This document shows, piece by piece, positions 1-8,710 of a DNA stretch of 64,000 nucleotides. Position numbers and translations under genes: made by a program. The stretch spans positions 54,145-118,144 of the forward strand of contig WRDO01000005.1 of assembly GCA_009779755.1 (NCBI GenBank), given 5' to 3'. Within the stretch, counting starts at the first letter, position 1, and each line of letters begins with the position of its first letter. The notes under the pieces were generated by a model. It worked only from the letters and a program-made list of their open reading frames with translations. It was not told where the DNA came from and made no database searches. This DNA is from Defluviitaleaceae bacterium. GTDB taxonomy: Bacteria > Bacillota > Clostridia > Lachnospirales > WQUN01.

Positions 1-294
1 AACGTACCCAAAGCGGACGTCATTATCACCAACCCGACGCATTACGCGGTCGCGCTAAAGTACGACATTTTAGGTTCCCTGACCGCACCCATACTCGTCG
101 CCAAGGGCGTGGACTTTATGGCGCGGCGCATACGGGAAGCGGGCATCGAAAACGGCATAACCATCGTCGAAAACCCGCCATTGGCGCGGGCTATTTATAA
201 TGATGTGGAGTTGGATAAGGAAATACCGGAGGAGCTGTACGTGGCTGTAGCGGAGATCATGGCGTATGTGTTCCAATTGAAGAATCGAGTGTAG
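1..294 (+). CDS. flhB: Flagellar export protein FlhB, C-terminal part (truncated by window start)
   Basis: Frame 1 open from base 1; translation NVPKADVIITNPTHYAVALKY contains the NPTH autocleavage motif of the FlhB/YscU family. Confidence 0.9.
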   Translation, partial: NVPKADVIITNPTHYAVALKYDILGSLTAPILVAKGVDFMARRIREAGIENGITIVENPPLARAIYNDVELDKEIPEELYVAVAEIMAYVFQLKNRV

Positions 295-1867
295 ACTTTA
301 CAAACGCCTTAAACAACGGGCTGGGCCGTGTCATTCTTGACTTAAATTCCGGGTGGAACTGTACGGCGACGAACCATGGGTGTGTTTCGCGCGGCAGTTC
401 GAAGGCTTCGATGTTCTGGTCGTCGGGGGAGTGGCCGACGAGGTGCAGGTTGTTATCTAAAAGAAGCGTACGGAAAAGGTTGTTAATCTTATATTTATGG
501 CGGAAGCGTTCGTAAATGAGGAGTTCGCCGTAGGCGGCGGCTAAGAGGGAATCGGGGGCAAGTTTGATGGGGATCGCGCCTTTTCGCAGGGGGGCGATTT
601 TTTCATCCTCTTCGATGTTGGCGGCGATGGAGACGATGATGGGGGAAGGGGTTTCGCGGTTGAATTCCATGCTGTCGGCTTCGGGGTTGTTGGCTACGTT
701 ACGCGCGAACTCGATGAGGGCGCATTGCATCCCTTGGCCGATGGCGAGGGTGGGTTTCCTTGATTCGCGGGCGTATCGGATAGCGTGTATGAGGCCGTCC
801 GCGCCGCGTTCGCCGTAACCGCCGGGCAGGATGATGCCGTCCAGAGCATGGAGGCGCTCTTGGGCGTTGTGGGCGTTGATTTCCTCCGCGTGGATCCATT
901 CGATGTTAACCTTGGCGCGGTTGGCGATACCCGCGTGCTTAAAGGCTTCCGTCACACTGTAATAGGCGTCGCGCAGCTCCACGTATTTACCCACCAAGCC
1001 GATGGTGACGGTTTGTGTGGGTTTTATTTGCGTGAGGGCTTCCCACTCGGTTAGGTCGGGTGGGGGAGGGGTAAGGCCCAAACGACCGCACACGATTTGG
1101 GCGAAGTTTTCCTTTTCTAACAGAAGGGGGACTTCGTAGAGGCAATCGGCGTCCGTATTTTCTATAATACAATTTTGATTGACATGGCAGAACTGGGAGA
1201 TTTTCTTGCGCATTTCCTCGCCCAGCGGCTTGGGTGTACGGCATACAAGGATGTCGGGGCGAATGCCCAACGAGCGCAATTCCTTTACCGAATGCTGGGA
1301 GGGTTTTGTTTTCGGTTCCCCCGCGAAATCGAGGAACGGCACCAAGGTAAGGTGGATGTACATAGCGTTTTCGAAGCCGATATCTTCGCCGAACTGGCGG
1401 ATGGCTTCCAAGAAAGGCAGTATTTCGAAGTCGCCGACGGTTCCGCCGATTTCGGTGATGACGATGTCGGCGTCGTGGTTGCCGGAAATATAATACTTAA
1501 TCGCATCGGTGATATGGGGGATGATTTGAATGGTTTTTCCCATGAAAACGCCCTTGCGTTCCTTGTTTAAAACCTCCCAATAGACCTTGCCCGCAGAAAT
1601 GCTGTTGTTAACGCTCAGGTTTTCATCGATGAAACGTTCGTAATGGCCGAGGTCAAGGTCCGACTCCGCGCCGTCCTCGGTGACGAATATCTCGCCATGC
1701 TGGTAAGGGCTCAGCAAACCGGGGAACATATTGATATAGGGTTCGAATTTTTGGATGGTGACGCGGTAGCCGCGGGCTTTAAGCAGCCGCCCCAACGATG
1801 CGGCGGTAATACCCTTGCCCAATCCCGAACATACGCCGCCGGTCATAAAGATGTACTTGGTTTGCAT
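257..1867 (-). CDS. pyrG: CTP synthase
   Basis: 536 aa; MQTKYIFMTGGVCSGLGKGITAASLGRLLKARG N-terminus and C-terminal glutamine amidotransferase domain (LPGGYGERG; FVAVQFHPEFKSR). Confidence 0.97.
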   Translation of the reverse strand: MQTKYIFMTGGVCSGLGKGITAASLGRLLKARGYRVTIQKFEPYINMFPGLLSPYQHGEIFVTEDGAESDLDLGHYERFIDENLSVNNSISAGKVYWEVLNKERKGVFMGKTIQIIPHITDAIKYYISGNHDADIVITEIGGTVGDFEILPFLEAIRQFGEDIGFENAMYIHLTLVPFLDFAGEPKTKPSQHSVKELRSLGIRPDILVCRTPKPLGEEMRKKISQFCHVNQNCIIENTDADCLYEVPLLLEKENFAQIVCGRLGLTPPPPDLTEWEALTQIKPTQTVTIGLVGKYVELRDAYYSVTEAFKHAGIANRAKVNIEWIHAEEINAHNAQERLHALDGIILPGGYGERGADGLIHAIRYARESRKPTLAIGQGMQCALIEFARNVANNPEADSMEFNRETPSPIIVSIAANIEEDEKIAPLRKGAIPIKLAPDSLLAAAYGELLIYERFRHKYKINNLFRTLLLDNNLHLVGHSPDDQNIEAFELPRETHPWFVAVQFHPEFKSRMTRPSPLFKAFVKSTLDSSIGTHTP

Positions 1868-2047
1868 AAGAACCCCTCCGCGAAATCAAAAAACCGGCTC
1901 GCCCCGAAAGGACGAGCAGTTTATTACAATTATATGACAAAAAATTTATTTTGCAATAACCCCGGGGGTTAAATAAAAAAGGTTATATTCATCCGTTGTT
2001 TACGGCAATAATACGGTCGGATATTTCCAAGAAATGGGTTGAAAACC

Positions 2048-2176
2048 ATGTCAAAAACATACATGAAAAGGATATGTTGGGTGATACTAGCCTTGATAGT
2101 AACGTTGGCGGTTTTATCCGTGTTGATGCTCACACGCAACCCGCCTCCGCAGGAATTGAGTGGATTATTCATATGA
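2048..2176 (+). CDS. Putative 42-aa small membrane protein upstream of spoVAA
   Basis: Manual translation MSKTYMKRICWVILALIVTLAVLSVLMLTRNPPPQELSGLFI*; single hydrophobic segment; stop overlaps the spoVAA start (ATGA). Confidence 0.5.
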   Translation: MSKTYMKRICWVILALIVTLAVLSVLMLTRNPPPQELSGLFI

Positions 2177-2814
2177 CAGACATGTACATCAAGCCGAAAC
2201 GGAAGGTAACCCTGTCGGAGCGGCGCGCGATCACGGTCAAGGACGTAGCGGACGTGGTGGCGACGGCCGATGTGGCGAAGAAAGTGGAAGCCATCAAGCT
2301 GCAGGAAATCACCGACGACGGCAAACAAAAGAAAAATTATTTGATCAGCGTAACGGACATCATCAAATTAATCAAAAAATCCTACCCCGAATACGCAATC
2401 CACAACGTGGGCGAACAGGATACATGGGTGCAATACAAAGCGCATAAAAGCGACGACCGCGCGTGGTGGAAATGGGCGAAGATTGTCTTCGTGGTGGTTG
2501 TGCTGACGGTGGGTTCTTCGACGGCGATCATGGCGTTCCATACGGATTCGCAGCTGCCCAAGATATTCGAGAATTATTTCCGTTTATTCTACGGCGAGGC
2601 GCGAAACAACCCGAAGATCATCACCATACCGTATGCGATCGGCTTGGTTGTGGGTATCATCGCTTTTTATAACCATTTCCTCGGCAAGAAAATAACCGAC
2701 GACCCCACACCCATCGAGGTCGAAATGGAACAGTACGAAAAACAGGTAACCGAAACCATGGTGGATTTGATGAACATCCGCGAACACGCCGAAAAGGAAG
2801 CGGAAGGGCGATGA
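2173..2814 (+). CDS. spoVAA: Stage V sporulation protein AA
   Basis: SpoVAA-like sequence (IPYAIGLVVGIIAFYNHFLGKKITDDPTPIEVEMEQYE); first gene of the spoVA order. ORF track start at 1996 is probably too long. Confidence 0.85.
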   Translation: MTDMYIKPKRKVTLSERRAITVKDVADVVATADVAKKVEAIKLQEITDDGKQKKNYLISVTDIIKLIKKSYPEYAIHNVGEQDTWVQYKAHKSDDRAWWKWAKIVFVVVVLTVGSSTAIMAFHTDSQLPKIFENYFRLFYGEARNNPKIITIPYAIGLVVGIIAFYNHFLGKKITDDPTPIEVEMEQYEKQVTETMVDLMNIREHAEKEAEGR

Positions 2815-3251
2815 TGTTTGCCAAGCACGTATTATCGGCTTTGGTCGGCTTTGGGTCGGGGATGCTGATATCGGGCGCGGTGTTCGCTTTTATCACGATC
2901 GTGGGGGTGGTCCCGCGGCTCGCGCAAAAAACGAATTCCACGCGATACATCAAGGTCTATGAAGGAGCCATTATGGTCGGCGGGATAACGGGTGCGGCGG
3001 CGGGATTGTTTATGCCCGAATGGTCGTGGGGATTTTGGCTGTTGCCTGTGATCGGCTTGGCGAGCGGGGTTTTTTACGGCTGCTTGGCGATGTCGCTGGC
3101 GGAAGTGCTCAACGTAATTCCCATTTTGACAAGGCGGGTTCGTTTGCAACGGGGGATGTTCTTTTTGGTGATGGCGATCGCGTTGGGAAAGATGATCGGG
3201 GCGTTATTGTATTTTTTAATACCCGGGTTTTACGATCCCGGGAGTATGTGA
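2811..3251 (+). CDS. spoVAB: Stage V sporulation protein AB
   Basis: 146-aa membrane protein in spoVA gene order, overlapping spoVAA. Confidence 0.85.
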   Translation: MMFAKHVLSALVGFGSGMLISGAVFAFITIVGVVPRLAQKTNSTRYIKVYEGAIMVGGITGAAAGLFMPEWSWGFWLLPVIGLASGVFYGCLAMSLAEVLNVIPILTRRVRLQRGMFFLVMAIALGKMIGALLYFLIPGFYDPGSM

Positions 3252-3260
3252 GGTGAAAAG

Positions 3261-3707
3261 GTGAATCAATCGGAAAGCGCAAAACAGGATTATGCCTTAA
3301 TGGTGGAGCAAGCCTCTCCGGGGAGCAAGGTTGCGAAAAACTGCTTGCGGGCGTTTTTGGTGGGCGGTGCGATTTGTTTGGTCGGCCAAATCTTTAAGAA
3401 CGCGTTGCTCGCGCTGGGTATGGCAAACGATGACGCGTCGTTGGTTACGGCTTGCATCCTTGTAGTCATCGCCGTGTTGTTGACCGGTGTGGGTTTGTAC
3501 AGCAAATTGGGTAAGGTCGCGGGCGCGGGGTCGATCGTGCCGATCACGGGTTTCGCGAATGCGATCACCGCCCCGGCTATCGAATACAAAAAAGAAGGTC
3601 TGGTTTTGGGTGTTGGCGCGAAGATGTTTGTCATCGCCGGGCCGGTGATCGTATATGGGGCGATGGCATCGGTGCTGGTAGGTCTGTTCCATTACTTTTT
3701 GAGGTGA
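3261..3707 (+). CDS. spoVAC: Stage V sporulation protein AC
   Basis: SpoVAC family, e.g. GAGSIVPITGFANAITAPAIEYKKEGLVLGVGAKMFVIAGPVIVYG. Confidence 0.93.
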   Translation: MNQSESAKQDYALMVEQASPGSKVAKNCLRAFLVGGAICLVGQIFKNALLALGMANDDASLVTACILVVIAVLLTGVGLYSKLGKVAGAGSIVPITGFANAITAPAIEYKKEGLVLGVGAKMFVIAGPVIVYGAMASVLVGLFHYFLR

Positions 3708-3711
3708 AGGT

Positions 3712-4722
3712 ATGAAAAAATATATAGGCAAACAATCCGTGCGGTTTGGTAACCCACCGACCGTACTGGAAGCGGCGGCTATCGTCGGGCCCAAGGAAGG
3801 GGAAGGGCCGTTGCGCGATTTTTACGATGTGGTTTCCCCCGACGTACTTTTCGGTATGGACAGCTGGGAAAAAGCCGAGAGTGAAATGGTTCGCCAATCG
3901 GCGGAATTAGCCGCAAAAAAGGCTGGACTCCATATGGAGGACATCCGCTACATGCTGGCAGGGGATTTGCTGAGCCACAATTCCGGCACTAATTTCGGGA
4001 TGCGTACCTTCGGGCGGCCGTTTTTCGGGCTTTATGGGGCATGTTCCGCAATGGGTGAAGGGATGGGGTTGGGGGCGATGCTTTTGGACGGCGGTTACGC
4101 CGAATACGTGTCGGTGAGTGCGTCCAGCCATTTTTGCGGCGCGGAAAAAACCTTTCGTTTCCCGCTCGAATTGGGCACGCAACGCCCGCCCACGGCAAGT
4201 TGGACGGTGACGGGGTGCGGTACGGCCGTGTTGGCTGCGCAGGGCAAAGGGCCCTACATTACCTCCGCTACGACGGGTGCAATCGTGGATATGGGTATTA
4301 CCGACGCCAACAATATGGGCGCGGCAATGGCACCCGCGGCGGCGGATGTATTAATCAATCATTTTAAGGATTTGAATATCGGGCCGGATTATTACGATAT
4401 GGTCATCACGGGTGACTTGGGGTTCATCGGGCGGGACTTGTTGCTTGTCCTTATGGATGAAGCGGGGTATGACCTGCACAAGAACCTCGACGATTGCGGC
4501 TTGCTTATCTACGACCGTGTCACGCAGGACGTGCACGCGGGGGGAAGCGGATGCGGGTGTTCGGCGGCGGTTTTCGCAAGCCGATTGTTAGCGATGTTGA
4601 GGAAAAAAGAAATAAATCGGTTGTTGTTTGTCCCCACGGGGGCGTTGCACAGCGTAGCGTCGGTGCAGCAAGGCGAAACCATGCCCGCGATCGCGCACGC
4701 GGTAGCCATCGAAAATAAATAA
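3712..4722 (+). CDS. spoVAD: Stage V sporulation protein AD
   Basis: Thiolase-fold SpoVAD: MKKYIGKQSVRFGNPPTVLEAAAIVGPKEGEGPL. Confidence 0.95.
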   Translation: MKKYIGKQSVRFGNPPTVLEAAAIVGPKEGEGPLRDFYDVVSPDVLFGMDSWEKAESEMVRQSAELAAKKAGLHMEDIRYMLAGDLLSHNSGTNFGMRTFGRPFFGLYGACSAMGEGMGLGAMLLDGGYAEYVSVSASSHFCGAEKTFRFPLELGTQRPPTASWTVTGCGTAVLAAQGKGPYITSATTGAIVDMGITDANNMGAAMAPAAADVLINHFKDLNIGPDYYDMVITGDLGFIGRDLLLVLMDEAGYDLHKNLDDCGLLIYDRVTQDVHAGGSGCGCSAAVFASRLLAMLRKKEINRLLFVPTGALHSVASVQQGETMPAIAHAVAIENK

Positions 4723-4747
4723 CTTGTACCGAAAATCGGTACAAGTT
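4721..4747 (+). promoter_or_regulatory. Perfect 12-bp hairpin between spoVAD and spoVAE
   Basis: AACTTGTACCGA-aaa-TCGGTACAAGTT; no T-run follows. Confidence 0.6.
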
Positions 4748-4765
4748 AACGGAGGTAAGTTATTT

Positions 4766-5125
4766 ATGACATTATTATGGGCTTTTATCGTAGGTGGAAT
4801 AATTTGCGTGGTGGGGCAGCTGCTCATCGACCTGACCAAGCTGACGCCCGCACGGATACTCGTGATATTCGTCGTGGCGGGATGCTTGCTCAGCGGTATC
4901 GGATGGTATCAGCGGCTGGTGGACTTCGCCGGGGCGGGTGCGTTGGTGCCGTTACCGGGTTTTGGCCACATTCTGGCTGAAGGCACGAAAAAAGCAGTCA
5001 GCGAACGCGGACTGTTGGGGGTTATCACCGGGGGCTTTACCGCCATGGCAGGCGGCGTTACGGTAGCGGTCGTATTCGGCTACTTGGCGGCGTTAGTATC
5101 CAAACCAAGCGGCGAAACGCCGTAG
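4766..5125 (+). CDS. spoVAE: Stage V sporulation protein AE
   Basis: MTLLWAFIVGGIICVVGQLLIDLTKLTPARILV; RBS ggaggtaag just upstream of this ATG. Confidence 0.92.
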   Translation: MTLLWAFIVGGIICVVGQLLIDLTKLTPARILVIFVVAGCLLSGIGWYQRLVDFAGAGALVPLPGFGHILAEGTKKAVSERGLLGVITGGFTAMAGGVTVAVVFGYLAALVSKPSGETP

Positions 5126-5130
5126 GAAAA

Positions 5131-5469
5131 CTACCGTATCGCCCTGATGAAGTCGTGCAGTTTTTGCTTCTCGTTTTCGTTGAGCAGCAAGTCGATCGAA
5201 TTGGCTAAGGGGCTGTTTCCGAACTTAACGTCCGTAGCCATATCGTCTTTGCCCGTTAACAAGAAGTCAGCGGTGCATTTGAAGAAAACGCTCAAGTCGA
5301 TGAGGCGTTCCACGGTGATACCGCGTGCGCCCCTTTCGATGAGGCCCAGATAACTGGGGGTAATCCCGATTTGATCGGATAACTCATCAATCGTGATCCC
5401 AAAAGCGCGGCGGAGTGTCCGTACGCGTTTTCCCATGTCTTTCCTTAGTAAGGCTTTGTTTGATGGCAT
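5131..5469 (-). CDS. Xre-family HTH transcriptional regulator
   Basis: Cro/C1 HTH (LRRAFGITIDELSDQIGITPSYLGLIERGARGITVERLIDLS). Confidence 0.85.
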   Translation of the reverse strand: MPSNKALLRKDMGKRVRTLRRAFGITIDELSDQIGITPSYLGLIERGARGITVERLIDLSVFFKCTADFLLTGKDDMATDVKFGNSPLANSIDLLLNENEKQKLHDFIRAIR

Positions 5470-5596
5470 AAGATGTCCTCTTTCCTCGTGCGCGATATGA
5501 TGTATCTATGCGCATTTTACATATTTTAAAAAGTAGAGTCAATATACCCGGGCTTTGTGGTGTAAAATAATATGCATTACGGAGGTGCATTTACGC

Positions 5597-5962
5597 ATGA
5601 AGAGACTAAACGAGCGCCTTAGGGATCTACGCGATGATAATGACATGACGCAAGCGGATGTCGCCAAATTGATCAAAAAAAGGCAGCAGCAATATTCAAA
5701 ATACGAAACCGGGGAAAGCGATCCGTCTTTGCGTATCGTTGTGGCGTTGGCGGATCACTACAATGTTTCCGTAGACTACTTGCTGGGGCGTACGGCCTGC
5801 AAGGAAGGCCCCGCCGCGCAAAAAGCGGAAATCATACCCGGCAAAACAGTAGGGTCGGTCGTATCTGATATCCTAAACCTTCGCGAAGCGGATCGCGCCA
5901 CAATCATTGATTTCATCGGGTTATTCGGCTTGAGGGCATTGGCGGAAAGCCGCAGAAACTAG
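5597..5962 (+). CDS. Xre-family HTH transcriptional regulator
   Basis: Cro/C1 HTH (LRDLRDDNDMTQADVAKLIKKRQQQYSKYETGESDPSLRIVVALADHYNVSVDYLLGR). Confidence 0.88.
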   Translation: MKRLNERLRDLRDDNDMTQADVAKLIKKRQQQYSKYETGESDPSLRIVVALADHYNVSVDYLLGRTACKEGPAAQKAEIIPGKTVGSVVSDILNLREADRATIIDFIGLFGLRALAESRRN

Positions 5963-6150
5963 AATTCTAAATAAACGCGGTCGCCCGGTTTCATTCCGGC
6001 CAACTTCCCGATTAAACGCTTAAGGTCATCGACTTTCCCGGGCGGGCATGTGCCCTCCTCTTCGGCATGTCTAAGCAAATCCAGCGTCGATTCCGGCGAG
6101 CCGTCGTAAAAGATGCATAACAACTCCATTTCCCTTACGGTCAACATCAC
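5959..6150 (-). CDS. Small hypothetical protein (63 aa)
   Basis: Intact ORF in an otherwise unfilled interval; no recognised family. Confidence 0.5.
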   Translation of the reverse strand: MMLTVREMELLCIFYDGSPESTLDLLRHAEEEGTCPPGKVDDLKRLIGKLAGMKPGDRVYLEF

Positions 6151-6197
6151 GGTAAATCCTCTCCTTTTCCATAGGATAAGGATGGACCGTTTTTCAA

Positions 6198-6239
6198 AAA
6201 AATAACCGCATTCCCGATAACGGAATAGCGGTTATTTTT
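6198..6239. terminator. Bidirectional terminator-like hairpin
   Basis: aaaaataaccgcattcc-cgataac-ggaatagcggttattttt with A/T flanks on both sides. Confidence 0.8.
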
Positions 6240-6253
6240 GATTTACGGGTGAA

Positions 6254-6850
6254 TTATTCCAAATTACTTAAATAATCCTCTTGCGAGAATTTCGGGTTTA
6301 ACATGTCGCTGATACCCGCCAGCAGCATGATAATCCCCTGCACCCGATGCCCCGGTATGGCGTACACGCCGCGGTTGCCTTCTTCCTGCACCAAGTCGGC
6401 GGCAAGTAACGGCTTGAGGTGATGGTACACCTGTCCGGTGGTGTTGTACCCGCATTGCTCCACCAATTGCGCGGCGGTGCGTGGGGTGCGCAGCAAGGCA
6501 AGCAGCATGTTTAAGCGGTCGTTGCTGCCGATACAGGCGAGTACCTTCGCGGCGGCGTTGCTTTCGATGAGCTCCAACAGCTTGTCGGTACTGACGCTGT
6601 TCATCCAATTGGATTGGTTGTCCCCCGAAGCGAACACACCAAAGTAGGAAATTTCTCCCGTACCCCCTTTTTCGCTAACCCTTTCGCACAGCTCCTCCAT
6701 CAGTATGGAATAACGTTCGTCCCTAGGGTGCATGTTTTTGGCGATATGGATATGCCCCCCCAGTTTTTTATCGGGCTTCTTCAGCAAGCCCCGTATTTCC
6801 TCCAATTGTTCACGGAGCCCGTCAATTTCCTTACCGTAATCACGTTCCAT
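6254..6850 (-). CDS. ArsR-like winged-helix regulator
   Basis: LLALLRTPRTAAQLVEQCGYNTTGQVYHHLKPLLAADLVQEEGNRGVYAI winged-helix pattern. Confidence 0.7.
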   Translation of the reverse strand: MERDYGKEIDGLREQLEEIRGLLKKPDKKLGGHIHIAKNMHPRDERYSILMEELCERVSEKGGTGEISYFGVFASGDNQSNWMNSVSTDKLLELIESNAAAKVLACIGSNDRLNMLLALLRTPRTAAQLVEQCGYNTTGQVYHHLKPLLAADLVQEEGNRGVYAIPGHRVQGIIMLLAGISDMLNPKFSQEDYLSNLE

Positions 6851-7149
6851 TTCGGTTATCTCCTTTATAATATGATATTACGTGCGTACGCATTTACATA
6901 ATACCACGGGCGCAAAATTACGTCAACACGTAAAAACGTAATTGCGAAATAAAATTATATATAACCATTTTTTATCTTGCCCGATAAAAACCACCCGTTT
7001 ACAATCAAACCCGTAAAAGCGTTACCGTCCAAAAGGGGGTAAATGAGTTTTGACTACTCCGGCAACCCGCGCATAGCAGAGGCTATCGCGTTTAATTGAA
7101 TAAATGAGATAGCCTTTGCTCTTTCCTATTAAAATTTGGGAGGGGCACT

Positions 7150-7743
7150 ATGTGCTATGTCGATTATAAGAAAGTAACGTGGCGCGTCATACCGACCGCT
7201 ACGCCCGAGGTTATCAGGCATTGTTCCAAGTGTAACCGCAAGATGCCGTTTTATTGCAGCGAAAAGTTCCGCATGAACGGCAACAACACACGCATCGATG
7301 TGTGGATTATTTACAAATGTACGAAATGCGACACGACATTGAAGCTGACCATCATGAAGGGTATCAAACCGCATGACATCCCGCGTGAAATGTTCGACCA
7401 ATTTACCTATAACGACGCGGCGCTTGCATGGCGGTATGCTTTCGACCGCGATTTTATGAAGCGGAACGCTTGCGTGGTGGATTGCTCGGGGGTGGGGTAT
7501 CGCGTGGAGGGATTTGACCCGCGGGATTTGGAACAACCCCTTCATGTCCATTTGCGAAGTGAATATGTATTTGAACTAAAGCTGGGTACGCTGCTGGCGG
7601 GGGTGATGAGCATTTCCGTCGGTAAGCTGCGCGGTATAATAAAAGAGGGCCTGATAACCACAGACCCCCCGTGCGATATCGTTAAGCATAGGATTAAAAC
7701 AGATTTGGAATTATTTATCCGGCCAACCGCAATCTCATTTTGA
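7150..7743 (+). CDS. DUF1062-family protein
   Basis: Two CxxC pairs (CSKCNRKMPFYC, CTKCDTTLKL) and characteristic DUF1062 layout. Confidence 0.7.
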   Translation: MCYVDYKKVTWRVIPTATPEVIRHCSKCNRKMPFYCSEKFRMNGNNTRIDVWIIYKCTKCDTTLKLTIMKGIKPHDIPREMFDQFTYNDAALAWRYAFDRDFMKRNACVVDCSGVGYRVEGFDPRDLEQPLHVHLRSEYVFELKLGTLLAGVMSISVGKLRGIIKEGLITTDPPCDIVKHRIKTDLELFIRPTAISF

Positions 7744-7778
7744 GATTGCGGTAACCGGACAGAGGAGAAATCGGCGTT

Positions 7779-8690
7779 TTAGGGTACGGTTACGTTGAAG
7801 TACTTTAATGCGTCCTCTTTAATGATGGCAGCGATTTTAACCTTTCCCATGGCGTACGCCGCATGGTATGCCCGTACGAGGTGTGTTTTGTATATATGTT
7901 CTTCTTCACCCAGCTTGTGGTAACAGTCGGCCATATGAAACAGCATATCCGGGATGTTCTTTAAATTGTTATATTCGCGGCAGATATCCACGGCGATGTC
8001 GCAGGCCCTTAAGGCTTCCTTTAGTTTACCCGCACGCTTTAACATACGCGAAAGGGCAAAATACAATGAGGGAAAAAGAATCGTTTTATCCTCGTCCGAA
8101 ACCCGTGCATTTTCCCGGCTGTTTATCATGGATTGCACCATGGAAATGCACCTGTCGTGTTCTTCCATACCGCTGAGGCATTCGGCCATCGTTATCGTGA
8201 TGCTCATTTCGTTATATGTCATACGGTATTCGGATATCATTTTTTCTTCAAAATGGGGCTTGGACATACGCATGGCTGTTAATAAAGCATCTATGATTTG
8301 CGCGGAGGGTTCGGTTTTCCCTATTACCGCGTTTACATAGGTTATAAATTGCCTGATGATGGGTTGTTTGATGAGCGGCCCTTTTTCGATGGCGTCAACC
8401 ACTTCTTTGATTTCGGTCAAATCGCCGTTGTTAAGCTGCCGCTTGAGGCGTTTGTAATCCCTGTAGCTCCCGTATTCGTCCGAATTGAGGTAAAGCAGCC
8501 AGTAGTCCTCGGTGGGGTGCCCCATCAGTTCAAGCGTGGAAATAAACTGCCATATATCCATGGTCGCTTCCCCGCATTCAATGCGGGCCAATTGGCGGAC
8601 GCTGATAAATAACTGCTCGGCCAATTCCTCCTGGCTAAGGCCCATTTCCTTCCGCATCGTTTTAATGATTTCCGCGCTGTTAATTTTCAT
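7779..8690 (-). CDS. Rgg/RRNPP-like regulator: N-terminal HTH plus helical TPR-like C-terminus
   Basis: HTH (MRKEMGLSQEELAEQLFISVRQLARIECGEATMDIWQFISTLELMG) followed by TPR-like helices; gene follows the ABC transporter genes on the same strand. Confidence 0.75.
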   Translation of the reverse strand: MKINSAEIIKTMRKEMGLSQEELAEQLFISVRQLARIECGEATMDIWQFISTLELMGHPTEDYWLLYLNSDEYGSYRDYKRLKRQLNNGDLTEIKEVVDAIEKGPLIKQPIIRQFITYVNAVIGKTEPSAQIIDALLTAMRMSKPHFEEKMISEYRMTYNEMSITITMAECLSGMEEHDRCISMVQSMINSRENARVSDEDKTILFPSLYFALSRMLKRAGKLKEALRACDIAVDICREYNNLKNIPDMLFHMADCYHKLGEEEHIYKTHLVRAYHAAYAMGKVKIAAIIKEDALKYFNVTVP

Positions 8691-8710
8691 AAAACCTCCC
8701 ATCACTCGTT

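Noticed and set aside
564-1570. Several long plus-strand ORFs (564-818, 785-1054, 1175-1570, 1179-1493)
   Set aside because: Antisense to the clearly coding pyrG gene; arise from codon bias in GC-rich sequence.
1996-2172. Upstream extension of spoVAA in the ORF track
   Set aside because: Extension does not resemble SpoVAA; start at 2173 fits the family and the ATGA overlap with the small ORF.
7020-7125. Possible structured leader/riboswitch upstream of the DUF1062 gene (agaggctatc...gatagcct hairpin)
   Set aside because: Only a simple stem is evident; I could not match it to any riboswitch consensus by eye.
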